Positions 26,579 through 34,424 of a stretch of 64,000 nt of DNA are shown one piece after another. Both the position numbers and the translations under genes were made by a program. This DNA comes from Clostridium_AD sp050717535 (lineage in GTDB: Bacteria; Bacillota; Clostridia; Clostridiales; Clostridiaceae), in NCBI RefSeq assembly GCF_050717535.1, contig NZ_JBOITM010000068.1, positions 1 through 64,000 of the forward strand. The letters are read 5' to 3'. A model generated the notes under the pieces. The model saw nothing but the letters and a program-made list of their open reading frames with translations, did not search any database and had not been told where the DNA came from. Every line of letters starts with the position of its first letter. Positions within the stretch are counted from its first letter, which is position 1.

Positions 26579-27657
26579 AATTTTCCTCCAAGTATTCCAT
26601 AATCCATTGAATAGATAATTACATGAATATTACTTTCAATATCATCATCCTTAAGATATCTTTTGATTCTCGAAGTGCAGCCAGCTATCATTTCATTTAT
26701 AACAACAGGATAATTGTTATCTATTATAAGCTTAAGCGCTTCCTCCGAGGTTTTACATTCATTAACACAATTTATTAACTCAATGGGGGCACTGTTTAAT
26801 GCAAGATAATAAACAAAGGCTTCAATTCTGACATCACAAATTTTACTATGGGTATTAAATGCTCCTATAGATAACTTGCATAATTTTCCAATATGGCCTA
26901 CCAAGGTTATCTTATTGAAACCCTTTTTCTTGGAATAAAGTAGCATATCTCCTATAAAATTTGATATTTTTATTTTAGCTCCATTAAGATTTAAGTCCTC
27001 CACAACCTTTTCACCATAATTACCAAGGAATAGTACTATTTCCCTTTGTCCTTTGTCATAAGCATCATCAATTTCTATATAAATACTTTTTTTAAGCGCC
27101 TCATCAGACATTGGTTCAACTATTCCCTTTGTTCCAACTATGGAAATGCCACCGATTATTCCAAGATTAGAGTTAAATGTTTTCTTAGAAATTTCCTTTC
27201 CTTCGGGTGCATATATTAAAACATTAAACCCACAATTTGATACTTTTAATAATTCATCTGTAATCATTTTTCTTGGAACAGGATTTATTGCCGCCGTTCC
27301 ACTTTTTCCCCAAAAGCCGCTTCTTGTTATTACGCCTATACCCTCTCCGCCATCAATAATAATCTTAGAATCTTCTCTTTTGCTCACTTTTGCATATATT
27401 TTCATTTTGTCTGTAGAATCAGGATCATCTCCTGCATCCTTAACAATGCAGCAAGAGACCTGATCTTCTTCTATATGAATATCTAAAATCTCTAAATTAA
27501 GAATTATTCCAGCTGGTGTATCTATAGTTATGTTTTCTATTGTTTTTCTACTGAGTAGCATTTTCGCTGCAGCTTTTGCTGCTCCAGCTGCACAACTACC
27601 GGTTGTATAACCACATCTAAGCCTTTTTCCATATTTCACTATATAGTTATCATTCAT
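26575..27657 (-). CDS. cbiD: cobalt-precorrin-5B C1-methyltransferase
   Basis: A 360-residue enzyme of the CbiD family, unrelated to the other corrin methyltransferases and specific to the anaerobic route. It has LRCGYTTGSCAAGAAKAA near residue 12, KDAGDDPDSTDKMKI, GGEGIGVITRSGFWGKSG and NPVPRKMI, followed by GTKGIVEPMSDEA and LVGHIGKLCKL. I start at the ATG at 27657, whose bases overlap the cbiC stop (ATGAATGA). The longer in-frame version from 27693 would lie inside cbiC with no ribosome site. Confidence 0.93.
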   Translation of the reverse strand: MNDNYIVKYGKRLRCGYTTGSCAAGAAKAAAKMLLSRKTIENITIDTPAGIILNLEILDIHIEEDQVSCCIVKDAGDDPDSTDKMKIYAKVSKREDSKIIIDGGEGIGVITRSGFWGKSGTAAINPVPRKMITDELLKVSNCGFNVLIYAPEGKEISKKTFNSNLGIIGGISIVGTKGIVEPMSDEALKKSIYIEIDDAYDKGQREIVLFLGNYGEKVVEDLNLNGAKIKISNFIGDMLLYSKKKGFNKITLVGHIGKLCKLSIGAFNTHSKICDVRIEAFVYYLALNSAPIELINCVNECKTSEEALKLIIDNNYPVVINEMIAGCTSRIKRYLKDDDIESNIHVIIYSMDYGILGGKL

Positions 27658-28282
27658 CTCGGTTGCCATCAAGGGCCATATAGAGCAATGCATTTACTAT
27701 AGAGGCAGCTACATTACTTCCACCCTTTGTACCTACAGTTGTTATTGATGGTATATCAAATTTTCTAATATATTCCTTAGATTCTGCAGCTCCAACAAAA
27801 CCAACAGGGACTCCAATAATAAGTTTTGGTGACACCTTATTTTTATCTATTAGCTCACCAATTCTATATAACGCGGTAGGAGCATTTCCTATTACAAAAA
27901 TATCAACCGCTTCACTTGCAGCATAATCCATAGATGCCATAGATCTTGTTATTCCATTAAGCTTTGCATTTTTAAATATTTCTGCATCTCCAATAAAACA
28001 TTCTACGGTGCAGTTTAACTTTTCAATTGCTCTTTTGTTTATTCCAGAAAGCACCATAGTTGTATCGGTTACAATTCTACACCCACTCTTTATTGCCTTG
28101 ATGCCTTCATCTATTGCTCCTGATTTTATGATAACAATATTTTTGTAATCAAAATCTCCAGTAGTATGTATTGTTCTTTCAACAACTTTAAGCTCCATGG
28201 GAGTAAGTCCATGTTCCCCTAGTTCTGCTTCAATTATCTCCATGCTTTTATTTTCTATTTCCATTGGTTTTTTTAAATACAT
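27650..28282 (-). CDS. cbiC: cobalt-precorrin-8 methylmutase
   Basis: The 210-residue protein moves the methyl group from C11 to C12, giving cobyrinate. The catalytic histidine lies in VVERTIHTTGDFDY. Other family motifs are IVTDTTMVLSGINKRA, RSMASMDYAA, FVIGNAPTALYRI and GVPVGFVGAAESKE. Length is typical. GAAGGAG precedes the ATG, ten bases inside the cbiX stop region. Confidence 0.94.
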   Translation of the reverse strand: MYLKKPMEIENKSMEIIEAELGEHGLTPMELKVVERTIHTTGDFDYKNIVIIKSGAIDEGIKAIKSGCRIVTDTTMVLSGINKRAIEKLNCTVECFIGDAEIFKNAKLNGITRSMASMDYAASEAVDIFVIGNAPTALYRIGELIDKNKVSPKLIIGVPVGFVGAAESKEYIRKFDIPSITTVGTKGGSNVAASIVNALLYMALDGNRDE

Positions 28283-28641
28283 GTTAATTCTCCTTCCGCA
28301 TTTTCCTTCAGGATATCAGCAATTATATTATTGTACCCAATTGGTTTTGCCATTGATATTTTAAGGTCTCCATATTTAGATTTAACTTCTTTCAAAATTT
28401 CAGGAATATCTTCCTTAATATGAATTCCGCAAAAAAGGAAATATGGAACAACTACTATATCGCGAGTCCCATTTTTATACATAAGATCGATTGTATCAGG
28501 TATATTGGGTTCACATAATTCCATAAAACAACCATCTACATTACCATCTACTTTTGACTTGAAATTTTCTAGCATGCTATTAAAAACTTCAAAAGCCTCT
28601 TTTGACCTGCTTCCATGTCCAACAACTAATATACTTTTCAT
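28273..28641 (-). CDS. cbiX: short-form sirohydrochlorin cobaltochelatase
   Basis: The 122-residue protein inserts cobalt into sirohydrochlorin. The first metal-binding histidine is His9 in VVGHGSRSKE, the second is in FCGIHIKEDIPEIL near residue 90, the usual positions of the CbiX/CbiK/HemH superfamily. It is a single-domain CbiX-S, half the size of the bacterial long CbiX; short forms are best known from archaea and act as homodimers. It lies between the cobalt transporter genes and cbiC, which fits the order of pathway steps. GAGAGGAG precedes the ATG. Confidence 0.88.
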   Translation of the reverse strand: MKSILVVGHGSRSKEAFEVFNSMLENFKSKVDGNVDGCFMELCEPNIPDTIDLMYKNGTRDIVVVPYFLFCGIHIKEDIPEILKEVKSKYGDLKISMAKPIGYNNIIADILKENAEGELTCI

Positions 28642-28734
28642 TTTTTACTCCTCTCAAATGAATTTACAATTTTTTAAATTACAATAAACTTTTTATCTTA
28701 AATGTAGAAAAATATTACAAAACGCTAAAAAATA

Positions 28735-29058
28735 TTATTCAGTTTTATTCTCGTTATTTTCTTTTTTTGTTCTCTCTACAAATCTTCCTAGAAAAAAGAA
28801 TAGAATACCTACTCCAATACCTGTCTGTAGACAAAAGAGCAAACTTTCAATTTCGCCTGGTAATTCTCCACCAATCCAAGTTTCCATAACAGGTGTAGCC
28901 CAAGGCTTGTAATCGGTACCTGTAATCTCAGAAACAACTTTGCTCCCTGCATCATCAGAACCACCGAATTCAGCACCCTTTAATGTAAACAATGGTATAA
29001 GAGCAATCAATGCAGCAATAATTAATAAAATAATAACCTTTTTTTTAGTCTTTTTCAT
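28735..29058 (-). CDS. cbiN: cobalt ECF transporter accessory subunit
   Basis: A 107-residue membrane protein with one helix at each end (residues of about 8-26 and 75-92). The extracellular middle carries FGGSDDAGSKVVSEITGTDYKPWATP, which is typical of CbiN and helps load cobalt onto CbiM. ESLLFCLQTGIGVGILFFFLG-like C-terminal helix as in relatives. It starts one base before the cbiM stop, with TGGAGGTG upstream. Confidence 0.9.
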   Translation of the reverse strand: MKKTKKKVIILLIIAALIALIPLFTLKGAEFGGSDDAGSKVVSEITGTDYKPWATPVMETWIGGELPGEIESLLFCLQTGIGVGILFFFLGRFVERTKKENNENKTE

Positions 29059-29810
29059 TAATTTTCACCTCCAGTTAGAAATCCAATATCTGTCAATTCG
29101 GATTTTGCATATGTTTCAAGACCCATAATGATTACAACAGTCAAAATACCTTCGATAATTGCCAGTGGAAGTTGTGTTGGTGCAAATACTGCAAGAAATT
29201 TTACTGCAGATGCTACAATACCACCACTTGCAGACGGATATGCAAGCGCAAGTTCAAAACTTGTTACACAATAGGTTAATAAGTCACCGATTGATGCTGC
29301 CAAAAAAATACCTACGTATTTATTAACTTTCAACTTCTGACATAATTTATAGATTGCATAAGAAACCAAGGGACCCGCAATAGCCATAGAAAATGTATTC
29401 GCCCCAAGAGTTGTAAGTCCCCCATGAGCAAGAAGGGTTGCTTGGAAAATCAACACAATGATTCCAAGTATGCTCACTGCACTTGGTCCGAATAAGATTG
29501 CACCAAGCCCAGTACCAGTCATATGTGAGCAACTTCCTGTTACTGACGGAATTTTTAAAGATGATAGCACGAAAATGAATGCACCTGCCATAGCAAGAAT
29601 AGTGATAGATTTACGATTATTAGTCAATGTTTTCTTTATTGATAAGTAACCTGCTACTAAGAATGGAACGCATATAACACCCCATATTATACAAAATTTT
29701 AGTGGAAGATATCCTTCCATGATGTGCATTGCGTTTGCTACTGGTGTTATTCCAAAAATCAATGCAAAAGCTATCGCAATAGAGACAATTCTTCTTTCCT
29801 TAAGATTCAT
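29058..29810 (-). CDS. cbiM: cobalt ECF transporter substrate-binding subunit
   Basis: A 250-residue membrane protein. The first 27 residues look like a cleavable signal (IVSIAIAFALIFGITPVANA) after which the mature protein would begin MHIMEGYLPLKFC; the N-terminal Met-His of CbiM/NikM proteins is a direct Co2+ ligand. The second metal histidine lies in TGSCSHMTGTGLGAILFGP. Six to seven helices in all. It binds cobalt and works with CbiN, CbiQ and CbiO. AAAGGAG precedes the ATG. Confidence 0.93.
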   Translation of the reverse strand: MNLKERRIVSIAIAFALIFGITPVANAMHIMEGYLPLKFCIIWGVICVPFLVAGYLSIKKTLTNNRKSITILAMAGAFIFVLSSLKIPSVTGSCSHMTGTGLGAILFGPSAVSILGIIVLIFQATLLAHGGLTTLGANTFSMAIAGPLVSYAIYKLCQKLKVNKYVGIFLAASIGDLLTYCVTSFELALAYPSASGGIVASAVKFLAVFAPTQLPLAIIEGILTVVIIMGLETYAKSELTDIGFLTGGEN

Positions 29811-29874
29811 TTTTTTTTCTCCTTTATTATTTCTAATTTATATTAATCTAAGCTAAAACGCTTAGAAAAACTAA

Positions 29875-30702
29875 CTATTTTACAAACATTTCTTTGAATT
29901 CTTTCATGCTTTTAGGATAGACCTTAGTATCATCCAGCATATGTTTTTCTACAAGCAATTCATAAACCTTCAGCATGGTTGGTTGTTCCAGGTTTGACTG
30001 TTTTAAAACTTCAGTGTTTTGGAAAATTTCTATTGGTGTTCCATCTGCAATAATTTTTCCCTGGCAGAATACAAGGATTCTCTTAGCCCATCTGTATGCA
30101 AAATCTACATCGTGGGTGGAAATAAGCATTGTCTTACCCTCCAAAGCAAGCTTGTCCAAAACTTCTTCTAGCATAAGTGCATTTAAAGGGTCCAGTGATG
30201 CAGTTGGTTCATCAAAAATAATGATTTCAGATTTCATAGCGATTATTCCCGCAATGGTGACACACTTTTTTTCACCCCCACTCAAATAGTGTGGCGGACG
30301 ATCTTTGAAATCTGAGATGTTCATGTAAGCAAGCGCTTCATCCACCCGCTTTAGTACTTCCTCTTTTGGAAGCTTTAAATTCATGGGCCCAAATCCAACT
30401 TCTGCCCTAACTGTAGATGCAATTATTTGATCATCTGCATCCTGAAATACGATTCCGATATTTTTTCGAAGCCCTTTTAGATTTTTTTTGTTAACGGCAG
30501 TACCTCGGTAAAAAATTTCCCCCTGTTCTGGTATAAATACACCATTTATGTTTAAGAAAAATGTGGATTTTCCTGATCCATTGGAACCAATGACAGCAAT
30601 TTTCTCACCTTCATAGATATCTACACTTACGCCGTCTAGTGCCGCCTTTCCATTACCGTAGATGTAGTGTAGATCTTTTACATTTAATATTGGCTTTTCC
30701 AT
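29875..30702 (-). CDS. cbiO: cobalt ECF transporter ATPase
   Basis: The 275-residue ATPase has a P-loop GSNGSGKST near residue 38, Q-loop FQDADDQI, signature YLSGGEKKCVTIAG and Walker B IIIFDEPTASLDP. The FQDADDQIIASTV stretch is typical of ECF-type CbiO/EcfA. A C-terminal extension of about 50 residues is as in other CbiO. It powers cobalt uptake with CbiQ as coupling subunit. AAAGGGG precedes the ATG, 12 bases after cbiQ. Confidence 0.93.
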   Translation of the reverse strand: MEKPILNVKDLHYIYGNGKAALDGVSVDIYEGEKIAVIGSNGSGKSTFFLNINGVFIPEQGEIFYRGTAVNKKNLKGLRKNIGIVFQDADDQIIASTVRAEVGFGPMNLKLPKEEVLKRVDEALAYMNISDFKDRPPHYLSGGEKKCVTIAGIIAMKSEIIIFDEPTASLDPLNALMLEEVLDKLALEGKTMLISTHDVDFAYRWAKRILVFCQGKIIADGTPIEIFQNTEVLKQSNLEQPTMLKVYELLVEKHMLDDTKVYPKSMKEFKEMFVK

Positions 30703-30714
30703 AGTATCCCCTTT

Positions 30715-31617
30715 CTATCTTGTAAAGTACCAGAGTAGAATCAAAATAATTATAAATACTAATGCAAAAGCAATCTGTGTTATTTCTACCTTTTTATTTT
30801 CTTCCAAAAATATAAGATCTCCATCATAGCATCTGGATTCCATGGCATCATAATAAGTATTTGCCTTTTTTAGCGAAATAACCAACATATTGCTTGCAAT
30901 ACTTCCAAATGTGTAACAGGAAGTTTTAAAATCACAGTAGCCCTGACGTGATTCTGCTGAGTTTTTCATTTTAGCATAAACATCCATTAAAATGAAAATG
31001 TAACGATAAATGAGGTTCATCAGTTCTACAATAAGCTTTGGAACATGTGCGGCTCGAAGCACATGAATAATCTCGGAAGATGGAGTCGACAGTGTCATCA
31101 TCTGCAAGGAACTGATAGCTGCAAAAACCTTTAGAATTAAAAATACCACTTCCTTAAGTTTTGTCTGAGAAGTAAAGACATAGCAGAATCCCAGATATAG
31201 CTTATACTGACCCATGGGCTGCTTTGAAAAATCAATGGCAATGGTAACTGTGCCAAGTAGGATAAAGACCATTGGAATGGCCAGTATTGACAAATATTCA
31301 TTTACTGGAAGCTCTCCTTTTACAATGGTCAAGTAGGCCATTACAATAATGACCACAACAGATACATAGGGGTTTTCAAGTGAAATACAAAGTATCAGTA
31401 TTAAAACAGAAAAAGATACCTTAAAAGCAGCATTCCAGTGTCTGATTTTGGAAGTATATGCATAAAAATCTATTGAAAACCCTTCTCCATGGTTATGTCC
31501 GATTCTATGGTGATGGTGACGCGTTCCATCACAATTAGTTTGCCCATCTGCATGTTCCCATTTGAAAAAAACGAAAGCCATCAGAACCGCGGCACATAAA
31601 ATAATAATTTTCCCCAC
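30715..31617 (-). CDS. cbiQ: cobalt ECF transporter coupling subunit with His-rich N-terminal extension
   Basis: A 300-residue T-component. From about residue 50 (FSIDFYAYTSKIRHWN) it is an ordinary CbiQ with five helices and the two docking motifs AHVPKLIVELMNLIYRY-like and SAESRQGY in the third cytoplasmic region. In front is an extra piece: one membrane helix (about 3-18) and an outside loop with TRHHHHRIGHNHGEG, seven histidines in 15 residues. I start at a GTG (31617), six bases after AGGAGG; a GTG eight codons earlier overlaps that site. First gene of the corrin operon after the riboswitch, so gene order is Q-O-M-N and not the common M-N-Q-O. Confidence 0.9.
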   Translation of the reverse strand: MGKIIILCAAVLMAFVFFKWEHADGQTNCDGTRHHHHRIGHNHGEGFSIDFYAYTSKIRHWNAAFKVSFSVLILILCISLENPYVSVVVIIVMAYLTIVKGELPVNEYLSILAIPMVFILLGTVTIAIDFSKQPMGQYKLYLGFCYVFTSQTKLKEVVFLILKVFAAISSLQMMTLSTPSSEIIHVLRAAHVPKLIVELMNLIYRYIFILMDVYAKMKNSAESRQGYCDFKTSCYTFGSIASNMLVISLKKANTYYDAMESRCYDGDLIFLEENKKVEITQIAFALVFIIILILLWYFTR

Positions 31618-31637
31618 GTCACACCTCCTTTGAATGT

Positions 31638-31790
31638 TCACCTAATGTAAAGATTCCAAAAGGCTTTAGTACCAAAAAACAAAAATACCCAACCTACAAA
31701 AGGTCGAGCAAAAGATTTTATAAAAAATAAAATGCCTTCACATCCCATGTGAAGGCAATATAATGCAAAATGAGCATATATAATTGCCAT
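31638..31790 (-). CDS. leader ORF spanning the riboswitch terminator
   Basis: Starting at ATG 31790, six bases after a strong GGAGG, a 50-residue frame begins 36 nt after the B12 box and runs straight through the intrinsic terminator (codons about 12-20) to a TGA 20 bases before the cbiQ start. The hydrophobic, Phe-rich sequence partly reflects the T-run of the terminator, so the peptide itself may not matter. The position suggests that its translation keeps the terminator open. A matching ORF follows the other cobalamin riboswitch. Whether it is translated is inference. Confidence 0.5.
   Translation of the reverse strand: MAIIYAHFALYCLHMGCEGILFFIKSFARPFVGWVFLFFGTKAFWNLYIR
31721..31757 (-). 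terminator. terminator of cobalamin riboswitch 1
   Basis: On the minus strand a perfect 11-bp stem (TGCCTTCACAT, 31733-31743 with 31747-31757) with a 3-base loop is followed by TTTTATTTTTTA. It lies between the aptamer and cbiQ and is the transcription-stop part of the switch. Confidence 0.88.
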
Positions 31791-31821
31791 CCCGTCCCTC
31801 CGTAGGATAAAGCTGTATATC

Positions 31822-31964
31822 ATCTAGGCAGGTCTCCTGGCTTTCGGGTCACTCTCCTCCAACCTTCCCAGCATAAGCCAGTGGTATAGATTCGTATCCG
31901 TGTACAGTAGCGGGGGCTGCAGTGGAATTAGACCACTTTCCCTATTAAACCTTTAAAAGGTACC
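31822..31964 (-). promoter_or_regulatory. cobalamin riboswitch 1, upstream of the corrin operon
   Basis: On the minus strand the conserved blocks of the AdoCbl class appear in order: AATAGGGAA, the core CCACTGCAGCCCCCGCTACTG, the GGGAAGG block with GGAG, GACCCGAAAGCCAGGAGAC, and the B12 box AGCCAGGAGACCTGCC (31827-31842). It would shut the cbi/hem operon when cobalamin is plentiful, by the terminator at 31721-31757 and possibly by hiding the GGAGG of the leader frame: ATCC/GGAT arms flank that site and could form a loop that the aptamer captures. Confidence 0.95.
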
Positions 31965-31995
31965 ATAAACAATTTATTATTAAGTTATTATCATT

Positions 31996-32024
31996 ATTAT
32001 AAAGTATATTTTTGTTAATTGCAA
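31996..32024 (-). promoter_or_regulatory. sigma-A promoter of the corrin operon
   Basis: On the minus strand TTGCAA (32019-32024) and TATAAT (31996-32001) have a 17-bp spacer, about 30 bases before the riboswitch. It gives the cbi operon its own start, independent of the cobO operon upstream. Confidence 0.75.
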
Positions 32025-32067
32025 TACCAACTTTCAAAATGTCTCACTGTCTTAAAGTGTATTATAA

Positions 32068-32607
32068 CTAGAATTCTATACCCTCTCTAGAGGTCACTCC
32101 CTCATTAAAATAATGCTTTATGTCCTTCATCTCGGTTACAAGATTTGCTTTATCTATTAAAGCTTTAGGCACATCTCTTCCTGTTAAAATCAATTCTATA
32201 TTACTAGGTTTATTATCTATTAATTCTAGTAATTGTTCTTCACTTATTAATCCATTATTTAATGCTCCCATTACCTCATCCATGATAAGTATATCACATT
32301 TTTCTTCTCTAAGCGCCTGCATGCAAAATTCATATGCCTTTTGTATTTCTTCTTTCAATTCAATTTTTTCTTCAGCATTTAAGGTCCAAAAGAAACCTCT
32401 TTTCTTTTCAAACCTAAATATATTAAAAAAAGGAGCCAATTTTTTAGCACTTTCGATTTCTCCGGTTTTACTTCCTTTTAAAAACTGTACCATAAATACA
32501 TTGTATCCATTACCTGCTGCTCTAACAGCTAGTCCTACAGCTGCCGTGGTTTTGCCCTTACCATTTCCTGTATAAATTTGTACATATCCATTTTTTAATT
32601 TTCCCAT
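32068..32607 (-). CDS. cobO: corrinoid adenosyltransferase
   Basis: A 179-residue ATP:cob(I)alamin adenosyltransferase of the CobA/BtuR/CobO family. The P-loop GNGKGKTTAAVG is at 14-25, followed by VQFLKGSKTGE, a DILIMDEVMGALNNGLI segment and LTGRDVPKALID. It puts the 5'-deoxyadenosyl group on reduced corrinoids, both new and salvaged. Last gene of the B12 uptake operon. AAAGGAG precedes the ATG. Confidence 0.93.
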   Translation of the reverse strand: MGKLKNGYVQIYTGNGKGKTTAAVGLAVRAAGNGYNVFMVQFLKGSKTGEIESAKKLAPFFNIFRFEKKRGFFWTLNAEEKIELKEEIQKAYEFCMQALREEKCDILIMDEVMGALNNGLISEEQLLELIDNKPSNIELILTGRDVPKALIDKANLVTEMKDIKHYFNEGVTSREGIEF

Positions 32608-32664
32608 TTATTCATTTCTCCTTTATATATCTAGTGTACAAGATACTTCACTAAATCTATTTTA

Positions 32665-33444
32665 TCACATATGTTTTAAATAAACACTTGGTCTTCTATA
32701 ACTTAAAAAATCTAACTTATGATTAAAGTCCTTTTGAAACGAAATAGCATAGCTCTCAACAGTATCCGTGTCTATTGAAGATTTTACACTGTTCCCATAC
32801 CCATTAATAATTTGTAATCCACCATAGAGATTAGTACAAATAAAACACAAGTTATATTCATAGGATCTTGTTAATATATATTTCGACCAATTTTTCAGCC
32901 TCTTTGGAGGCGCATAAGGTGTATTAAAAGGTGCTATAATAATTTCTGCGCCCATAGATTTTTGAATCAAACTCATTTCTTGAATGTGGGTGTCAATACA
33001 AATTTGAATACCAAAAGTATATTCCTTATAATGAAACACATCTATTGTATCACCTGGGTTAAATATCTTTCGCTCATTATGACCCAAATGAACTTTTCGG
33101 TAAATATAATCCTCCTGACTAGGAAAAACAACTCTTTGAACAATATAAAACTTATTATCTTCCTTTAAAATATGCCCAAAAGAAATGGCAAGATCATATT
33201 TCTTTGAAAGCATTCGAATGCTTTCAATGACTTTTTCTACTTCAGACTCCTTTTCATTTTCAAATCCATTTTTCTTAAGATTATACAAGTCCAAATTATT
33301 ATTTAGAAACAACTCCCCAAAACATATCAAGTCCATATATGCATTTTTTCTTACAACTTCTTCTATTATCCTATACCGATAATTAATACCTTCCTCTAAA
33401 GGAACGTAAGATACTGCCCCAACAATAATTTCACCCCTAAACAT
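32665..33444 (-). CDS. nitrilase-superfamily hydrolase in the B12 uptake operon
   Basis: The 259-residue protein is a carbon-nitrogen hydrolase with the full catalytic triad: Glu44 in CFGELF, Lys117 in YIYRKVHLG and Cys149 in IQICIDTH. Members cut amides or nitriles. It lies between the binding-protein gene and cobO with AAGGAG before its ATG, clearly in the same riboswitch-controlled operon. No known B12 enzyme of this family comes to mind; an amidase acting on a corrinoid side chain or lower ligand, comparable in role to CbiZ, is my inference. Other options are a general omega-amidase or an unrelated passenger. No signal peptide, so cytoplasmic. Confidence 0.8.
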   Translation of the reverse strand: MFRGEIIVGAVSYVPLEEGINYRYRIIEEVVRKNAYMDLICFGELFLNNNLDLYNLKKNGFENEKESEVEKVIESIRMLSKKYDLAISFGHILKEDNKFYIVQRVVFPSQEDYIYRKVHLGHNERKIFNPGDTIDVFHYKEYTFGIQICIDTHIQEMSLIQKSMGAEIIIAPFNTPYAPPKRLKNWSKYILTRSYEYNLCFICTNLYGGLQIINGYGNSVKSSIDTDTVESYAISFQKDFNHKLDFLSYRRPSVYLKHM

Positions 33445-33445
33445 T

Positions 33446-34408
33446 TTACTCCTTCTCCATAATTTTACTTTGAAGTTCTTTTAACCCCACTAAGTATCTC
33501 ATAGTTGCACTAGAAATTAATTTTTCATCGATAATAATTATATTATTATCTTTTATTGCTTTAATTTCAGAATAGCCTGGCCTTTTTTTTATTTCATCAA
33601 TGGATACTAATTTATTCATAGCACCCTTTTGTGCAATATAAAATTCGATTGCATTTGATTTTGATAAAAGTGATTCTTCACCATACTCAACAATAGTTGA
33701 AGAACCATCAACTTTAACATCTTTAGCGATGTTTTCTAATCCAACAATTGTTAATGCCCTTCCAGCAAAGGAATTGGGTGTTACAGTTTTAAATTTTTCG
33801 CTTGCACTTTCAAAATATGCAACTTTTTTGTTATCAATTTTCTCCGCATTTTTTTGAACCTCTGCTACTCCCACATTAAATTGCGCTATTAATGCTTTTG
33901 CCTCCGTTTCTTTACCCACTAGCATACCCAGCCTTGTTATATAACTTGAAAACTGATCAAATTCACTACAGTAGAGATTTACAACTATAATGCCTGCATC
34001 TTGAATTGCTTTAATATAGTCAGGATGTTGCTGTGCTATCACACTGCGAATCAAAACAACATCTGGTTTTGCAGCAATCACAAGTTCTGGATCATCATTC
34101 ACACTATATTGAGTCTTTGAAAGCACTGCTTTTGGATAAGTATCACTAGTTCCAACACCAATAATTTCACTATCGAGTCCTAGTGAGTATAAATTCTCAG
34201 TATGAACAGAATAAAGAGAAATTATTTTTTTAGCTGGTTTAGTGAGCATAATTTTATTGCCGCTATCATCTACAAATTTTATTTCTGAATTTGTCACTGC
34301 GGCTTTATTGGATTTATTAGTATCCGTAGCATTACCAGTTCCTTTATTTACTGCACACCCTGTTAAAAATAAAAATGTTACTATCATTAAAGCCAAAATC
34401 CTTTTCAT
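33446..34408 (-). CDS. corrinoid/siderophore-type ABC binding lipoprotein (BtuF-like)
   Basis: The 320-residue protein has a lipoprotein signal ending LTGC (Cys18) and the helical-backbone binding fold of the BtuF/FhuD class: IISLYSVHTENLYSLGLDSEIIGVG, PELVIAAKPDVVLIRS and a conserved long linker helix. In this family ligand can be B12, heme or iron chelates; the cobalamin riboswitch upstream argues for a corrinoid. I start at the ATG at 34408 behind GGAGG. It feeds the permease and ATPase encoded just before it. Confidence 0.85.
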   Translation of the reverse strand: MKRILALMIVTFLFLTGCAVNKGTGNATDTNKSNKAAVTNSEIKFVDDSGNKIMLTKPAKKIISLYSVHTENLYSLGLDSEIIGVGTSDTYPKAVLSKTQYSVNDDPELVIAAKPDVVLIRSVIAQQHPDYIKAIQDAGIIVVNLYCSEFDQFSSYITRLGMLVGKETEAKALIAQFNVGVAEVQKNAEKIDNKKVAYFESASEKFKTVTPNSFAGRALTIVGLENIAKDVKVDGSSTIVEYGEESLLSKSNAIEFYIAQKGAMNKLVSIDEIKKRPGYSEIKAIKDNNIIIIDEKLISSATMRYLVGLKELQSKIMEKE

Positions 34409-34424
34409 AATTGCCTCCATTTAT

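Noticed and set aside
32120..32575. 151-codon plus-strand frame
   Set aside because: Antisense of cobO, which is certain.
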